Positions 25,020-32,621 of a stretch of 64,000 nt of DNA are shown piece after piece; the first letter of the stretch is position 1, and each line of letters opens with the position of its first letter. Below the pieces are notes generated by a model. That model had not been told where the DNA came from. It searched no databases and worked only from the letters and a program-made list of their open reading frames with translations. Made by a program: the position numbers and the translations under genes. The DNA lies in assembly GCF_003966955.1 (NCBI RefSeq), contig NZ_AP019367.1, forward strand, positions 868,001-932,000. Direction: 5' to 3'. This DNA is from Parolsenella catena. GTDB lineage: Bacteria > Actinomycetota > Coriobacteriia > Coriobacteriales > Atopobiaceae.

Positions 25020-27060
25020 TCTGCTTTGCCTCCTCAAGCTTCTCGGAGAGCTCGAGCCACTCCTCCTCGAGGGCGGGGATCTTCTTCTTGAGCGCGTTGT
25101 ACTCGGCAAGTGCGGCGTCGAACTTCTTGGCGTCTGCGTAGAGCTCCTCGGAGGCCATGAGCTCCATGAGCTCGTCATAGCGCGCACGTGCCGGCTCTAG
25201 GGCGTCCTCGACCTCCTTGAGGCGCTTCTTCGTGGAGCGCAGGGCCTTGTTGAGCGCGTTTCTGGCCTCGGCCTCCGCTCTGCGCTGCTCCTTGGTCTTG
25301 ACGTTGCGGCCACCCGTGTCTTGGCCCGAGACGGGCTTTTCGGCCTGCTTGGAGCCCGTTGTCCGGGCAGCGGGAGCCTGCTGCTCCTGCGCGGTCGCCT
25401 CGAGCTCGGCTCGCTTGTAGAGGTAGTAGTCGTAGTCGCCGTCATAGATGGTCACGCGGCCGTCTCGGACGTCGACGACCTTGTTCGCCACGGCGCGAAC
25501 GAGGTGCTCGTCGTGGCTGATGAGCATGATCGTGCCCTTGAAGTCCACGAGAGCGCGCTCGAGCACGTCGACGGAGTCGATGTCGAGGTGGTTCGTGGGC
25601 TCGTCCAGGCACAGCAGCGGGTCGGGCGCCACAAGCATCTTCGCAAGCGCGAGGCGGGCACGCTCGCCTCCGGAGAGAACGCCCACGCGCTTCTCGACGT
25701 CGTCTCCGGAGAAGAGGAACGCGCCGAGCAGACGACGCTCCTCGGAGCTCGTCCAGCCAGGGGCCGCCTTGTCCATCTCGCCCATGACGGTGTTGGACTC
25801 GTTGAGCGTCTCGAGCTGGTGCTGCGCGTAGTAGGCGCTCGTGACGTTCTGACCGAGCTCGACCGTGCCCGCGTCGGGCTTCTCGAAGCCGAGCGCGAGC
25901 TTCATGAGCGTGGACTTGCCCGCGCCGTTGGGACCTACGAGCGCCACGTGGTCGCCACGGTAGAACGTTGCGTTGGCGTCTGCGTAGACGAGGTTGTCGC
26001 CGAAGGCCTTGCGGATGTGCTCGAGCGAGACCACCATGTCGCCCGTGCGCGGGGGCTCGGGGAACTGGAAGCTCACCTTGCGCGAGGACTCGGGCAGGAT
26101 GACGAGCTCGCTCTTGATCTGCTCGATGCGCTTCATGCGCTCCTGCGCCTGTGCGGCCTTCGTGGGCTTATAGCGGAACTTGTCGACGAAGACCTGCATA
26201 TGGGCGATCTCTCGCTCCTGCGCGGCTCGCTTGGCCCGCAGCTGCTCGAGGTTGTCCTCGCGCTGGCGCAGGTAGGCGGAGTAGTTTCCGGTGTAGGTGG
26301 TGAGCCGGCGGTTCTCGAGGGCCGCCACGTGGGAGACGCAGGCGTCCATGAAGGCGCGGTCGTGGCTCACGAGCAGCACGGCACCGTCGTAGCCAGAGAG
26401 GAACTGTTCGAGCCACTGGACGCTCTCGAGGTCCAGGTGGTTCGTGGGCTCGTCGAGCAGCAACAGGTCAGGGTGGCGAAGCAGCAGCTTGGACAGGGCG
26501 ATGCGCATCTGCCAGCCACCGGAGAAGTCCTCGGCGGGTTTGTCGAGGTCCTCGACGGGAAACCCGAGGCCACACAGGATGGCGCGGGCGCGGCTGTCGA
26601 GCTCGTAGCCGCCCAGGCGCTCGAAGCGGTCCTGGGCGTGGCCGTACTCCTCGAGAAGGGCGTTGAGCTCATCGCCCTCAGGCGTGTTGGCAATCTGGGC
26701 CTCGAGCTCGGAGATGCGCTCGCCGAGGCGGCGGATCTCCGTTGCAGAGGACTTGACCTCCTCGAGCGCGGTCTCGTGACCGGCCAGCTTTGCCTCCTGC
26801 TCGAGGTAGCCCACCGAGGTGCCCTTCTGAAAGCTCACGGTTCCCTCGTCTGGGGTCTCCACTCCCATGATGATCTTGAGAAGGGTCGTCTTGCCGGCGC
26901 CGTTAGGCCCAACGAGCGCCCAACGCTGGCCGGCGTTGAGCTGCAGCGTGGCGCCCTCGTAGAGGGTGCGTCCGCCAAAGGACTTGGATACCTTGTCTGC
27001 GAGAAGAATCAAGGGAGCTCCCTGGTTGTTTGCTTGCGATGCGCGTGAAGGGTGGGACAT
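25012..27060 (-). CDS. ABC-F family ATPase, YheS-like
   Basis: This protein of up to 682 residues has two soluble ABC ATPase domains. Domain 1 has [20 protein letters not shown] and [11 protein letters not shown]; domain 2 has [20 protein letters not shown] and [13 protein letters not shown]-terminal coiled coil of about 90 residues carries Lys/Glu-rich helices. The start is uncertain: the ATG at 27060 lies inside an inverted repeat and has no good ribosome-binding site, while TTG at 27012 ([12 protein letters not shown]) has AGGGAG 5 bases upstream. The second start removes a poorly conserved 16-residue leader. A role on the ribosome is inferred from the family. Confidence 0.88.
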   Translation of the reverse strand: MSHPSRASQANNQGAPLILLADKVSKSFGGRTLYEGATLQLNAGQRWALVGPNGAGKTTLLKIIMGVETPDEGTVSFQKGTSVGYLEQEAKLAGHETALEEVKSSATEIRRLGERISELEAQIANTPEGDELNALLEEYGHAQDRFERLGGYELDSRARAILCGLGFPVEDLDKPAEDFSGGWQMRIALSKLLLRHPDLLLLDEPTNHLDLESVQWLEQFLSGYDGAVLLVSHDRAFMDACVSHVAALENRRLTTYTGNYSAYLRQREDNLEQLRAKRAAQEREIAHMQVFVDKFRYKPTKAAQAQERMKRIEQIKSELVILPESSRKVSFQFPEPPRTGDMVVSLEHIRKAFGDNLVYADANATFYRGDHVALVGPNGAGKSTLMKLALGFEKPDAGTVELGQNVTSAYYAQHQLETLNESNTVMGEMDKAAPGWTSSEERRLLGAFLFSGDDVEKRVGVLSGGERARLALAKMLVAPDPLLCLDEPTNHLDIDSVDVLERALVDFKGTIMLISHDEHLVRAVANKVVDVRDGRVTIYDGDYDYYLYKRAELEATAQEQQAPAARTTGSKQAEKPVSGQDTGGRNVKTKEQRRAEAEARNALNKALRSTKKRLKEVEDALEPARARYDELMELMASEELYADAKKFDAALAEYNALKKKIPALEEEWLELSEKLEEAKQNA

Positions 27061-27105
27061 AAGCTGCGTCCCAGTTGGTCACAGCTTATGTCCCTGCTTA
27101 TGTCC
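27054..27105. repeat. Inverted repeat plus third half-copy, VOC to ABC-F gap
   Basis: GGGACATAAGCTG (27054-27066) and its exact complement CAGCTTATGTCCC (27082-27094) flank a 15-base centre that itself contains CGTCCC. A third half-copy, GCTTATGTCC, follows at 27096-27105 and touches the VOC-gene stop. There is no T-run. The spacing suggests an operator or an mRNA structure, not an intrinsic terminator. Confidence 0.65.
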
Positions 27106-27479
27106 TAGTCCTGGCAGAGGTGGATGGCGAAGCCCGCAATCTGGCGCTTGAAGTAGACGAGCTTTGTGGAGCCATCGGGGTTGAGGGCGCGAGAGTCCTC
27201 GTTGATCTCGAAGCCACGGGCGGCGAACCACTTCTCGGCGGCGGCGATGTCATTGACGCCAAAGCCGATGTGGCCCTTCTCTCCCCTGCCACAACCGCTC
27301 ATGACCTCTACGAGCGTGCCTGCGAAGACCGAGACGGGCGTGACGTTGGGCTCAAGCCCCATGAGGGCCTGGAAGAGGTCGGCGACCTGCTGGGCCTCCT
27401 CGGGGCTGGCGGCGTTGATGCCCACGTGGGCGACGTGCAGCCCAAAGGCCTTGACGGGGTTCTCGATCTGCTCGCTCAT
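27105..27479 (-). CDS. VOC/glyoxalase-fold protein resembling the C-terminal domain of KDPG aldolase fusions
   Basis: This 124-residue protein is a single VOC-fold domain. Segments FGLHVAHVGINAASPEEAQ, VSVFAGTLVEVM, GRGEKGHIGFGVNDI and KRQIAGFAIHLCQD resemble, from memory, the extra domain fused to some Firmicutes 2-keto-3-deoxy-6-phosphogluconate aldolases (HIGINxxxEEEA, IFAGxxIEVM, GHIAIGTN, GGFAIHL). Here it is free-standing, with no aldolase in the window. I chose the ATG at 27479 (GAGGAG upstream); the longer frame reads through two tRNAs. It lies 33 bases after a tRNA terminator. Confidence 0.8.
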   Translation of the reverse strand: MSEQIENPVKAFGLHVAHVGINAASPEEAQQVADLFQALMGLEPNVTPVSVFAGTLVEVMSGCGRGEKGHIGFGVNDIAAAEKWFAARGFEINEDSRALNPDGSTKLVYFKRQIAGFAIHLCQD

Positions 27480-27501
27480 GGCTCTCTCCTCGGTTGAGGC
27501 C

Positions 27502-27511
27502 GTTACGTAAC
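27502..27511. repeat. 10-bp palindrome after tRNA-Ala terminator
   Basis: GTTACGTAAC is a perfect palindrome directly after the terminator T-run and 23 bases upstream of the VOC start. It could be an operator, but the same TTTTTTGTTA context follows other tRNA terminators here, so half of it is probably terminator tail. Confidence 0.3.
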
Positions 27512-27541
27512 AAAAAAGGCCGGAACGAATGTCCCGGCCTT
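27512..27541 (-). terminator. Rho-independent terminator after tRNA-Val/tRNA-Ala
   Basis: On the minus strand AAGGCCGG, a 10-base loop and CCGGCCTT are followed by TTTTTTGTTA. It ends the tRNA-Val-tRNA-Ala transcript. Confidence 0.85.
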
Positions 27542-27549
27542 CTCGATTA

Positions 27550-27625
27550 TGGTGGAGATAAGGGGGTTCGAACCCCTGACCTCGTGACTGCCAGTCACGC
27601 GCTCTCCCAACTGAGCTATATCCCC
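27550..27625 (-). tRNA. tRNA-Ala(GGC), copy 1
   Basis: This 76-nt cloverleaf on the minus strand has acceptor GGGGATA/TATCTCC, with a G3-U70 wobble, the alanine identity element. The anticodon loop is CTGGCAG (GGC) and CCA is encoded. It lies 4 bases after tRNA-Val and is presumably co-transcribed. Two identical copies are at 29280 and 29471. Confidence 0.96.
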
Positions 27626-27629
27626 GAAG

Positions 27630-27704
27630 TGGTGGGCGATGCTGGATTCGAACCAGCGACCCCATCCGTGTGAAGGATGTGCTCTACCCCTGAGCCAATC
27701 GCCC
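27630..27704 (-). tRNA. tRNA-Val(CAC)
   Basis: This 75-nt cloverleaf on the minus strand has 5' GGGCGAT pairing with ATCGCCC, anticodon loop TTCACAC (CAC) between CATCC and GGATG, and an encoded CCA. It is the first gene of a Val-Ala pair. Confidence 0.95.
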
Positions 27705-27971
27705 ACTTCGAGCTGCCGTCGTGCGCAGCGAGTTGTACTCTACCATAGGATTTTGCCGATGCGCAAGAAGAATTTTAAAAGAAGTTTCGACGAGTTCGTC
27801 TAGCTGGTATTTTAGCGCAATGCTCAGCGTGAGATATGCCTTTGGATCATTTGATTCGTGGGCAATTGAAACCTCGCGAATCCAAGAAGTAGAGACGAAG
27901 CTCACCGAATGATGTTTGTGTCTCGCCCAATGAAATCTAATCTTGAACGGGGATGCCCCCGCTCTCACCTT
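27705..27971. other. Low-GC intergenic region, possible decayed gene
   Basis: This 267-base stretch is clearly more AT-rich than its surroundings. A minus-strand frame (27684-27968, 94 codons) has protein-like sequence in its middle (YLTLSIALKYQLDELVE) but runs into tRNA-Val and lacks a ribosome-binding site. It may be a relic, and it carries the tRNA-Val promoter. Confidence 0.4.
27737..27766 (-). promoter_or_regulatory. tRNA-Val/tRNA-Ala promoter
   Basis: On the minus strand -35 TTGCGC and -10 TAGAGT are 18 bases apart, with a predicted start ~25 bases before tRNA-Val. The -35 matches those of tRNA-Pro, rpsB and rplS. Confidence 0.55.
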
Positions 27972-28919
27972 CTACGCTTCCTTGAGCTTGCTGGCGCTGA
28001 ACAAACCAGCTCCGCAAAGAGCGAGGTCCACCACGGCGCAGAATGTCTCGCCCGCCGCGGGCGCCAGGCCACCGAGGAGCAAGAAGACGAACAGGACGAG
28101 CGCGGCGCCCGCAACGATCACGCCAATGCGACAGAGCCCCATGAACGTGTCAAGCTTTCCAGAGCCGCTGAGTGCCGTCTTTCCGTATCTCCCGGCGACG
28201 ATGAGATAAACCCCCACGCACATGATCACGAGCGACGAGGCAAGCCCGTACATAACGTATCGAGCGCCAGAGGCAAGCGGCAGCGATATGAGCGTCGCGA
28301 TGCCATACAGCACTCGAAGCGCGCCCCAGACGAGCATGATGGTTGCGTAGCCTGATGTGGCCCTGAACCTTGAGCGTGCGGCATCAGAGAGGGACTCGAG
28401 CCTCACCGGCTCCTCATCGATCGCCTCCGCCACGAAGCTCTTCTGCGGGGCACCTTGGTCTATCCCCCTGCTTGCCCTACGTACCTCGAGTGCGAGAGAG
28501 CCCGTGAGCACCAGGGAGACCGAACCCGTAATTATCGAAACGGAATCGCCCTGAACCACACTCGTGAGCAGGTCGATGACGCAGAGGGCAAACATGATGC
28601 GTCCGAGGATGATGGCCCTTGTCAGGCGTACGTGTTCCCGCTGGAACGTGAGTGCCGAGACGGCAAACGAGATGCCGGCAAGCGTGACGAGCGCAAGGAT
28701 TGCCCAAGAGCCGCCAATGAAGAGCCATGCCGAGACGTCAAAGCCCATGAGCGATACCGTCTGCGGCAACTGACCTTGAACGGAGTAGATGCCCGCGTAG
28801 GCAAGCGTCGTGAACATCAGGATCACGAGAATCGCAAGCTTGGAGATGCAATGCCAGACGAGATAGCCAACCCCAAGTGGCTTGAGACTGCGCGTTGCGA
28901 CCGCCTGCTCGTCTGCCAT
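27972..28919 (-). CDS. Eight-helix integral membrane protein, unrecognised
   Basis: This 315-residue protein has about eight hydrophobic segments in two groups of four, split by a hydrophilic stretch at residues ~155-185 (SFVAEAIDEEPVRLES). Segments in order include LAILVILMFTTLAYAGIYSV, FIGGSWAILALVTLAGIS, ALCVIDLLTSVV and SVSLVLTGSLAL, then ATIMLVWGALRVLYGIATL, ASSLVIMCVGVYLIVAG, GLCRIGVIVAGAALVLFVF and VVDLALCGAGLFSASK. The halves could be an internal duplication. The ATG at 28919 has GGGGAG upstream; a longer frame to 29033 is unlikely. No family or function is recognised. It stands alone between tRNA genes, with its own promoter. Confidence 0.8.
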   Translation of the reverse strand: MADEQAVATRSLKPLGVGYLVWHCISKLAILVILMFTTLAYAGIYSVQGQLPQTVSLMGFDVSAWLFIGGSWAILALVTLAGISFAVSALTFQREHVRLTRAIILGRIMFALCVIDLLTSVVQGDSVSIITGSVSLVLTGSLALEVRRASRGIDQGAPQKSFVAEAIDEEPVRLESLSDAARSRFRATSGYATIMLVWGALRVLYGIATLISLPLASGARYVMYGLASSLVIMCVGVYLIVAGRYGKTALSGSGKLDTFMGLCRIGVIVAGAALVLFVFLLLGGLAPAAGETFCAVVDLALCGAGLFSASKLKEA

Positions 28920-28960
28920 GTCTCTCCCCTGCCGTCGATCTGTACATAACCATGGTTCCC

Positions 28961-28966
28961 ATTCTA
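28961..28966 (-). promoter_or_regulatory. candidate -10 box for the membrane protein gene
   Basis: TAGAAT on the minus strand lies 42 bases upstream of the start codon. The -35 (AAACTT at 17 bases) is poor. Confidence 0.35.
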
Positions 28967-29104
28967 TCCAACGAAATCGCGAGAAGTTTCGAGTCATGGG
29001 ACCGTTGCTGACAATTAATGCCGACGGCGGCAAGAACGCGCATCTAATTTCTGCTGAAGAGATCCTCCTTGCATAAATATGCTCAAATCGAGGCGTTATT
29101 AGTT

Positions 29105-29147
29105 CAAAAAATTATGCAGGTCAGAGGATACACACCCTCTGACCTGC
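29105..29147 (-). terminator. Strong terminator after CAT-anticodon tRNA
   Basis: On the minus strand GCAGGTCAGAGG pairs perfectly with CCTCTGACCTGC across an 8-base loop, followed by ATAATTTTTTG. The 12-bp stem is the strongest in the window. Confidence 0.9.
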
Positions 29148-29155
29148 GTAAACGT

Positions 29156-29231
29156 TGGTGGGCCCAGTAGGATTCGAACCTACAACCCAGGGATTATGAG
29201 TCCCCTGCGCTAACCGTTGCGCCATAGGCCC
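29156..29231 (-). tRNA. tRNA with CAT anticodon (probably tRNA-Ile2, else elongator Met)
   Basis: This 76-nt cloverleaf on the minus strand has acceptor GGGCCTA/TGGGCCC, anticodon loop CTCATAA (CAT) between GGGGA and TCCCT, and an encoded CCA. The sequence does not start like initiator tRNA. G1-C72 with a GC-rich acceptor suits the lysidine-modified Ile2 type, but elongator tRNA-Met cannot be excluded by eye. Only 9 bases separate its 5' end from the previous terminator. Confidence 0.85.
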
Positions 29232-29240
29232 TCTGATATG

Positions 29241-29271
29241 AAAAAAGGCGGAGACAATGTGCCTCCGCCTT
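29241..29271 (-). terminator. Terminator between tRNA-Ala copy 2 and the CAT tRNA
   Basis: On the minus strand AAGGCGGAG, a loop and CTCCGCCTT run into TTTTTTCATATC. It ends 9 bases before the next tRNA. Confidence 0.85.
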
Positions 29272-29279
29272 GTCATATG

Positions 29280-29355
29280 TGGTGGAGATAAGGGGGTTCG
29301 AACCCCTGACCTCGTGACTGCCAGTCACGCGCTCTCCCAACTGAGCTATATCCCC
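29280..29355 (-). tRNA. tRNA-Ala(GGC), copy 2
   Basis: Identical over 76 nt to the copies at 27550 and 29471: anticodon GGC, G3-U70 pair, encoded CCA. Confidence 0.96.
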
Positions 29356-29374
29356 GTGCGCAAGTGCATTGATA

Positions 29375-29402
29375 ACTATACGGAAATCTGAGGTTGATGC
29401 AA
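29375..29402 (-). promoter_or_regulatory. tRNA-Ala copy 2 promoter
   Basis: On the minus strand -35 TTGCAT and -10 TATAGT are 16 bases apart, about 20 bases before the tRNA. Confidence 0.6.
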
Positions 29403-29433
29403 GTCCCAATTTCGCGAATTTGCACGAGCTAAC

Positions 29434-29461
29434 AAAAAAGGTGGCAACCGAAGCTGCCACC
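29434..29461 (-). terminator. Terminator after tRNA-Ala copy 3
   Basis: On the minus strand GGTGGCA and TGCCACC flank GCTTCGGT, followed by TTTTTTGTTA, the same tail as after tRNA-Pro and tRNA-Ala copy 1. Confidence 0.88.
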
Positions 29462-29470
29462 CATCACTTC

Positions 29471-29546
29471 TGGTGGAGATAAGGGGGTTCGAACCCCTGA
29501 CCTCGTGACTGCCAGTCACGCGCTCTCCCAACTGAGCTATATCCCC
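29471..29546 (-). tRNA. tRNA-Ala(GGC), copy 3
   Basis: Identical to copies 1 and 2, with its own promoter and terminator, so it is a monocistronic tRNA gene. Confidence 0.96.
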
Positions 29547-29561
29547 GAATCAACGAAACAC

Positions 29562-29589
29562 ATAGTACCAAAAGCGCGTAGCGGCACAA
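29562..29589 (-). promoter_or_regulatory. tRNA-Ala copy 3 promoter
   Basis: On the minus strand -35 TTGTGC and -10 TACTAT are 16 bases apart, about 16 bases before the tRNA. Confidence 0.55.
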
Positions 29590-29628
29590 GCCAGAAAGCT
29601 AAAAAAGATTGAGCTATCCAACTGGTCG

Positions 29629-30822
29629 TTAGTCGCGCAGCGCCGTCACAAACTTCTCGAGCCTGTCGAGTCCCGTCTCCAGGTCATCGTCTGACACGCA
29701 ATAGCTCAGGCGCACGAAGCCCTCGGCCCCAAAGCACGTTCCCGGCACAAGCGCCACGCCCGCCTCGCGAATCGCGCGCTCACAGAACTCCTCGGAACCC
29801 ATTCCGAGGTGCGAGATGCTAGGGAACGCGTAGAAGGCACCGGACGGCTCCTCAACAGGCAGGCCCATCTCCCCGAGCCTGCTCACGACGAGGCCCCTCC
29901 TGCGTCGATACGTCTCCCTCATGGGCTCAACGTCGCACCCAAGCGCCACGACAGCGGCGTCCTGCACGAACGCGGGCACGCTCGAGACGAGGTACTGGTG
30001 CATCTTCTCGATCTGGGCCTTGAGCTCCCTCGGAGCGGCAAGCCAACCCAGCCTCCAGCCCGTCATGGCCCAGGGCTTTGAGAACGAGTCGACGACGACC
30101 GTCCTGTCCGCAAGGCCATGGAACTCGCGGTCTGCACGCTCGTCTTTGGCAAGCCTCTCCTGCTCGTGCTGGGCGAGAACGGCGAAGCGTTCATAGCCCT
30201 CGTCATACGCAAGGCGGTTGTAGACGTCGTCGCAGATCACGTAGATGCCGCTCTGGAACTGGGCCAGCCCCACGGCCTCGAGCGTCTCATGGCTGTACAC
30301 GCAGCCCGTGGGGTTGTTCGGAGAGGTGATGACGATGGCCTTCGTGCGCTCGGTCAGCGCGTTGCCTATGTCTGTCGGGCTGATCTGGAACCCTCGTTTA
30401 CTCGTGTCGATGGGCACCACAACCCCGTGCGAGGCACGCACTATCGACTCGTAGAGCCCGAACGCAGGCGTGGGAACGATGACCTCGTCGCCCGGGTCAA
30501 GAATCGCCATGAGCGTGGCTGCGAGCGCCTCTGTTGCGCCGCACGTCACGATGAGCTCGTCGGGAGCATAGGAGAGCCCATGACGGGCCATATAGCCCGA
30601 GATGGCCTCAAGTAGCTCGGGACGCCCGTTGTTGGGCGGGTAGTGCGTGAGCCCACGAGCAAGCGAATCGCTCACGGCGGCACGTACGGGCTCGGGCGTG
30701 TCGAACTCCGGCTCGCCGAGCGTGAGCTTCACGCAACCCGGCGTCTGGTTTGCAAGGGCCGTGAACCGGCGGATCCCGCTCGTCGCGAGACCCGCCAGGT
30801 CACTGTTGGTTCTGCGTCCCAC
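29629..30822 (-). CDS. Class I/II PLP aminotransferase
   Basis: This 397-residue fold-type I aminotransferase has GEPEFDTPEPV and HYPPNNGRPELLEAI at the N-terminus, ITSPNNPTGCVYS, DDVYNRLAYD, the Schiff-base lysine in VDSFSKPWAMTGWRLGWL, and the carboxylate-binding arginine in FVRLSYCVS. It resembles the aspartate/aromatic aminotransferase branch (PatA/AspB-like). A charged stretch near residues 215-235 (EQERLAKDERADREF) is longer than usual. It follows proS by 15 bases; the amino-acid substrate is not determinable. Confidence 0.88.
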   Translation of the reverse strand: MGRRTNSDLAGLATSGIRRFTALANQTPGCVKLTLGEPEFDTPEPVRAAVSDSLARGLTHYPPNNGRPELLEAISGYMARHGLSYAPDELIVTCGATEALAATLMAILDPGDEVIVPTPAFGLYESIVRASHGVVVPIDTSKRGFQISPTDIGNALTERTKAIVITSPNNPTGCVYSHETLEAVGLAQFQSGIYVICDDVYNRLAYDEGYERFAVLAQHEQERLAKDERADREFHGLADRTVVVDSFSKPWAMTGWRLGWLAAPRELKAQIEKMHQYLVSSVPAFVQDAAVVALGCDVEPMRETYRRRRGLVVSRLGEMGLPVEEPSGAFYAFPSISHLGMGSEEFCERAIREAGVALVPGTCFGAEGFVRLSYCVSDDDLETGLDRLEKFVTALRD

Positions 30823-30837
30823 GTTGACCGAGCCCGC

Positions 30838-32556
30838 CTAGGCGCGCGCGGCGCGGATGAGACCGGCGACCTTCTCGGCCACCTCGTCGATCGAAACCTC
30901 GACGCGCTCGCCCGTGGCACGATCCTTGAGCTCGCAGCAACCGTTCTTGACGGCTCGCTTGCCAAAGACGAGCTGGTAGGGGAAGCCCATGAGGTCGTTG
31001 TCTGCGAACTTGACACCCGGGCGCTCCTTGCGGTCATCGATGACGACCTCGATACCAGCCTGGGAGAGCTCGTCTGCAACCTTCTGGGCCGCGGGCCACA
31101 CGAGCTCGTCGTTCACGTCCAGAGGCACGATGGAGACCTCATAGGGAGCCACGGAGACGGGCCAGACGATGCCGTTCTCGTCGTTGTGCTGCTCCACGAC
31201 GGCAGCGAGCGTGCGGGAGACGCCAACGCCGTAGCAGCCCATGATGAGCGGCTTGTCCTTGCCGTCCTCGTCCATGAACGTGGCGCCCATGGCCTCGGAG
31301 TACTTGGTGCCCAGCTGGAAGACCTGGGAGACCTCGATGCCGCGCGCCGCCGAGAGGGGCTTGCCGCAGTGCGGGCAGGGGTCGCCGGCGACGACGGTCA
31401 CGATGTCGGCCCACTCGTCGGCCGTGAAGTCTCGGCCAGGCTCGACGCCGATGAAGTGGTAGCCGTCGACGTTGGCGCCGCAGCCCCAGCTGTGGACGTC
31501 CTCGAGCGTGGCGTCACAGACGATGCGGATGCCCTCCGGAAGGTTGACCGGTCCGATGGAGCCCTTGGGAAGGCCGAAGCCCTCGAGCTCCTCGTCGGTC
31601 ATCATGCGGTAGCCCTCGCCAAAGACGTGCTCGGCCTTGCAGTCGTTGAGCTCGTGGTCACCGGGGACGAGCGCCAGGACCGGGTTGCCCTCGGCGTCGA
31701 TGATGCACAGGGACTTGACGGTGGCGTTCTCGGGGACGTCGAGGAACTTGGCGAGGTCCTCGATCGAGTGGACGCCCGGGGTCTCGATCTTGGTGAGCAC
31801 GCCGTTGCCGGGGCCGTCGAGGACGGGAACCTTCGTGGTGGCCGCCTCGTCGTCTGCCGCAAAGCCGCAGCAGTCACAGTAGACGAGGCTTGCCTCGCCG
31901 GCGTCGGCGAGCGCCATGAACTCGACGGATGTGTCTCCGCCGATCTGGCCGGTGTCAGCCACGACGGGCAGGGCCTTGAGGCCGCAGCGCACGCAGATGT
32001 TGGCGTAGGCCGCCTTCATCTTGTCGTACTCCTCCTGCAGGCTCTCCTGCGTGGCGGAGAAGCTGTAGCCGTCCTTCATGATGAACTCGCGGCCGCGCAT
32101 GAGGCCGTAGCGGGGGCGAAACTCGTCGCGGAACTTGTCCTGGATGTGGTAGAGGTTCACGGGGAGCTGCTTGTAGCTGCGAAGCTCGTTGCGCACGAGC
32201 GCCGTGACGGTCTCCTCGTGCGTGGGGCCCAGGACGAACTCGCGCTCGTGGCGGTCGTGGAAGCGGATGAGCTCCTTGCCGTAGGCGTCGATGCGGCCGC
32301 TCTGGCGCCAGAGGTCGGCGTCGACCATGATGGGCATCATGAGCTCCTGGGCGCCCGCGTTGTCCATCTCGTCTCGAACGATGTTCTCGATCTTCATGAT
32401 GGAGCGCCAGGCCAGCGGCAGGTAGGTGTAGAGGCCGGCCGCCTCCTTGCGAATCATGCCGGCGCGAAGCAGCAGGCGGTGGCTCGCGAGCTCGGCCTCG
32501 GTCGGGTCCTCCTTGAGCGTGGGTGCGTACAGGCGGCTCATCTTCATCGGCTTCAT
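30838..32556 (-). CDS. proS: Prolyl-tRNA synthetase, bacterial type with editing domain
   Basis: This 572-residue class II synthetase shows motif 1 in RSIMKIENIVRDEMDNAGAQEL, motif 2 in FRDEFRPRYGLMRGREFIMKD, and motif 3 in CYGVGVSRTLAAVVEQ. The YbaK-like editing insertion, which hydrolyses Ala-tRNA-Pro, spans about residues 225-400 (VHSIEDLAKFLDVP, LVPGDHELND). A C-terminal anticodon-binding domain ends the protein. GGAGGG lies 6 bases before the ATG. It ends the rpsB-to-proS cluster, as in many bacteria. Confidence 0.97.
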   Translation of the reverse strand: MKPMKMSRLYAPTLKEDPTEAELASHRLLLRAGMIRKEAAGLYTYLPLAWRSIMKIENIVRDEMDNAGAQELMMPIMVDADLWRQSGRIDAYGKELIRFHDRHEREFVLGPTHEETVTALVRNELRSYKQLPVNLYHIQDKFRDEFRPRYGLMRGREFIMKDGYSFSATQESLQEEYDKMKAAYANICVRCGLKALPVVADTGQIGGDTSVEFMALADAGEASLVYCDCCGFAADDEAATTKVPVLDGPGNGVLTKIETPGVHSIEDLAKFLDVPENATVKSLCIIDAEGNPVLALVPGDHELNDCKAEHVFGEGYRMMTDEELEGFGLPKGSIGPVNLPEGIRIVCDATLEDVHSWGCGANVDGYHFIGVEPGRDFTADEWADIVTVVAGDPCPHCGKPLSAARGIEVSQVFQLGTKYSEAMGATFMDEDGKDKPLIMGCYGVGVSRTLAAVVEQHNDENGIVWPVSVAPYEVSIVPLDVNDELVWPAAQKVADELSQAGIEVVIDDRKERPGVKFADNDLMGFPYQLVFGKRAVKNGCCELKDRATGERVEVSIDEVAEKVAGLIRAARA

Positions 32557-32575
32557 TAGTATCCCTCCATGTCGA

Positions 32576-32597
32576 GCGGCCCCAGTCCAGGGGCCGC
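32576..32597 (-). promoter_or_regulatory. GC-only hairpin in the proS leader
   Basis: GCGGCCCC and GGGGCCGC flank a 6-base loop, giving a perfect 8-bp stem about 20 bases upstream of the proS start and just before its ribosome-binding site. No T-run follows. Confidence 0.5.
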
Positions 32598-32615
32598 ATC
32601 AGTTTCAACCGTGCC

Positions 32616-32621
32616 ATTTTA
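32616..32621 (-). promoter_or_regulatory. candidate -10 box for proS
   Basis: TAAAAT on the minus strand lies 60 bases before proS. No good -35 is seen. The upstream GC-rich arms (GCGCCGGC/GCTGGCGC) followed by TTT could be a weak ispG terminator. Confidence 0.3.

Noticed and set aside
27480-27665. N-terminal extension of the VOC gene
   Set aside because: It translates tRNA-Ala and part of tRNA-Val. The ATG at 27479 has a ribosome-binding site and starts the conserved domain.
28738-29043. A 101-codon frame and an AAGGAGG site near 29065 upstream of the membrane protein
   Set aside because: The AAGGAGG is about 20 bases from any start codon, and the frame overlaps the membrane-protein gene in another frame without protein-like sequence.
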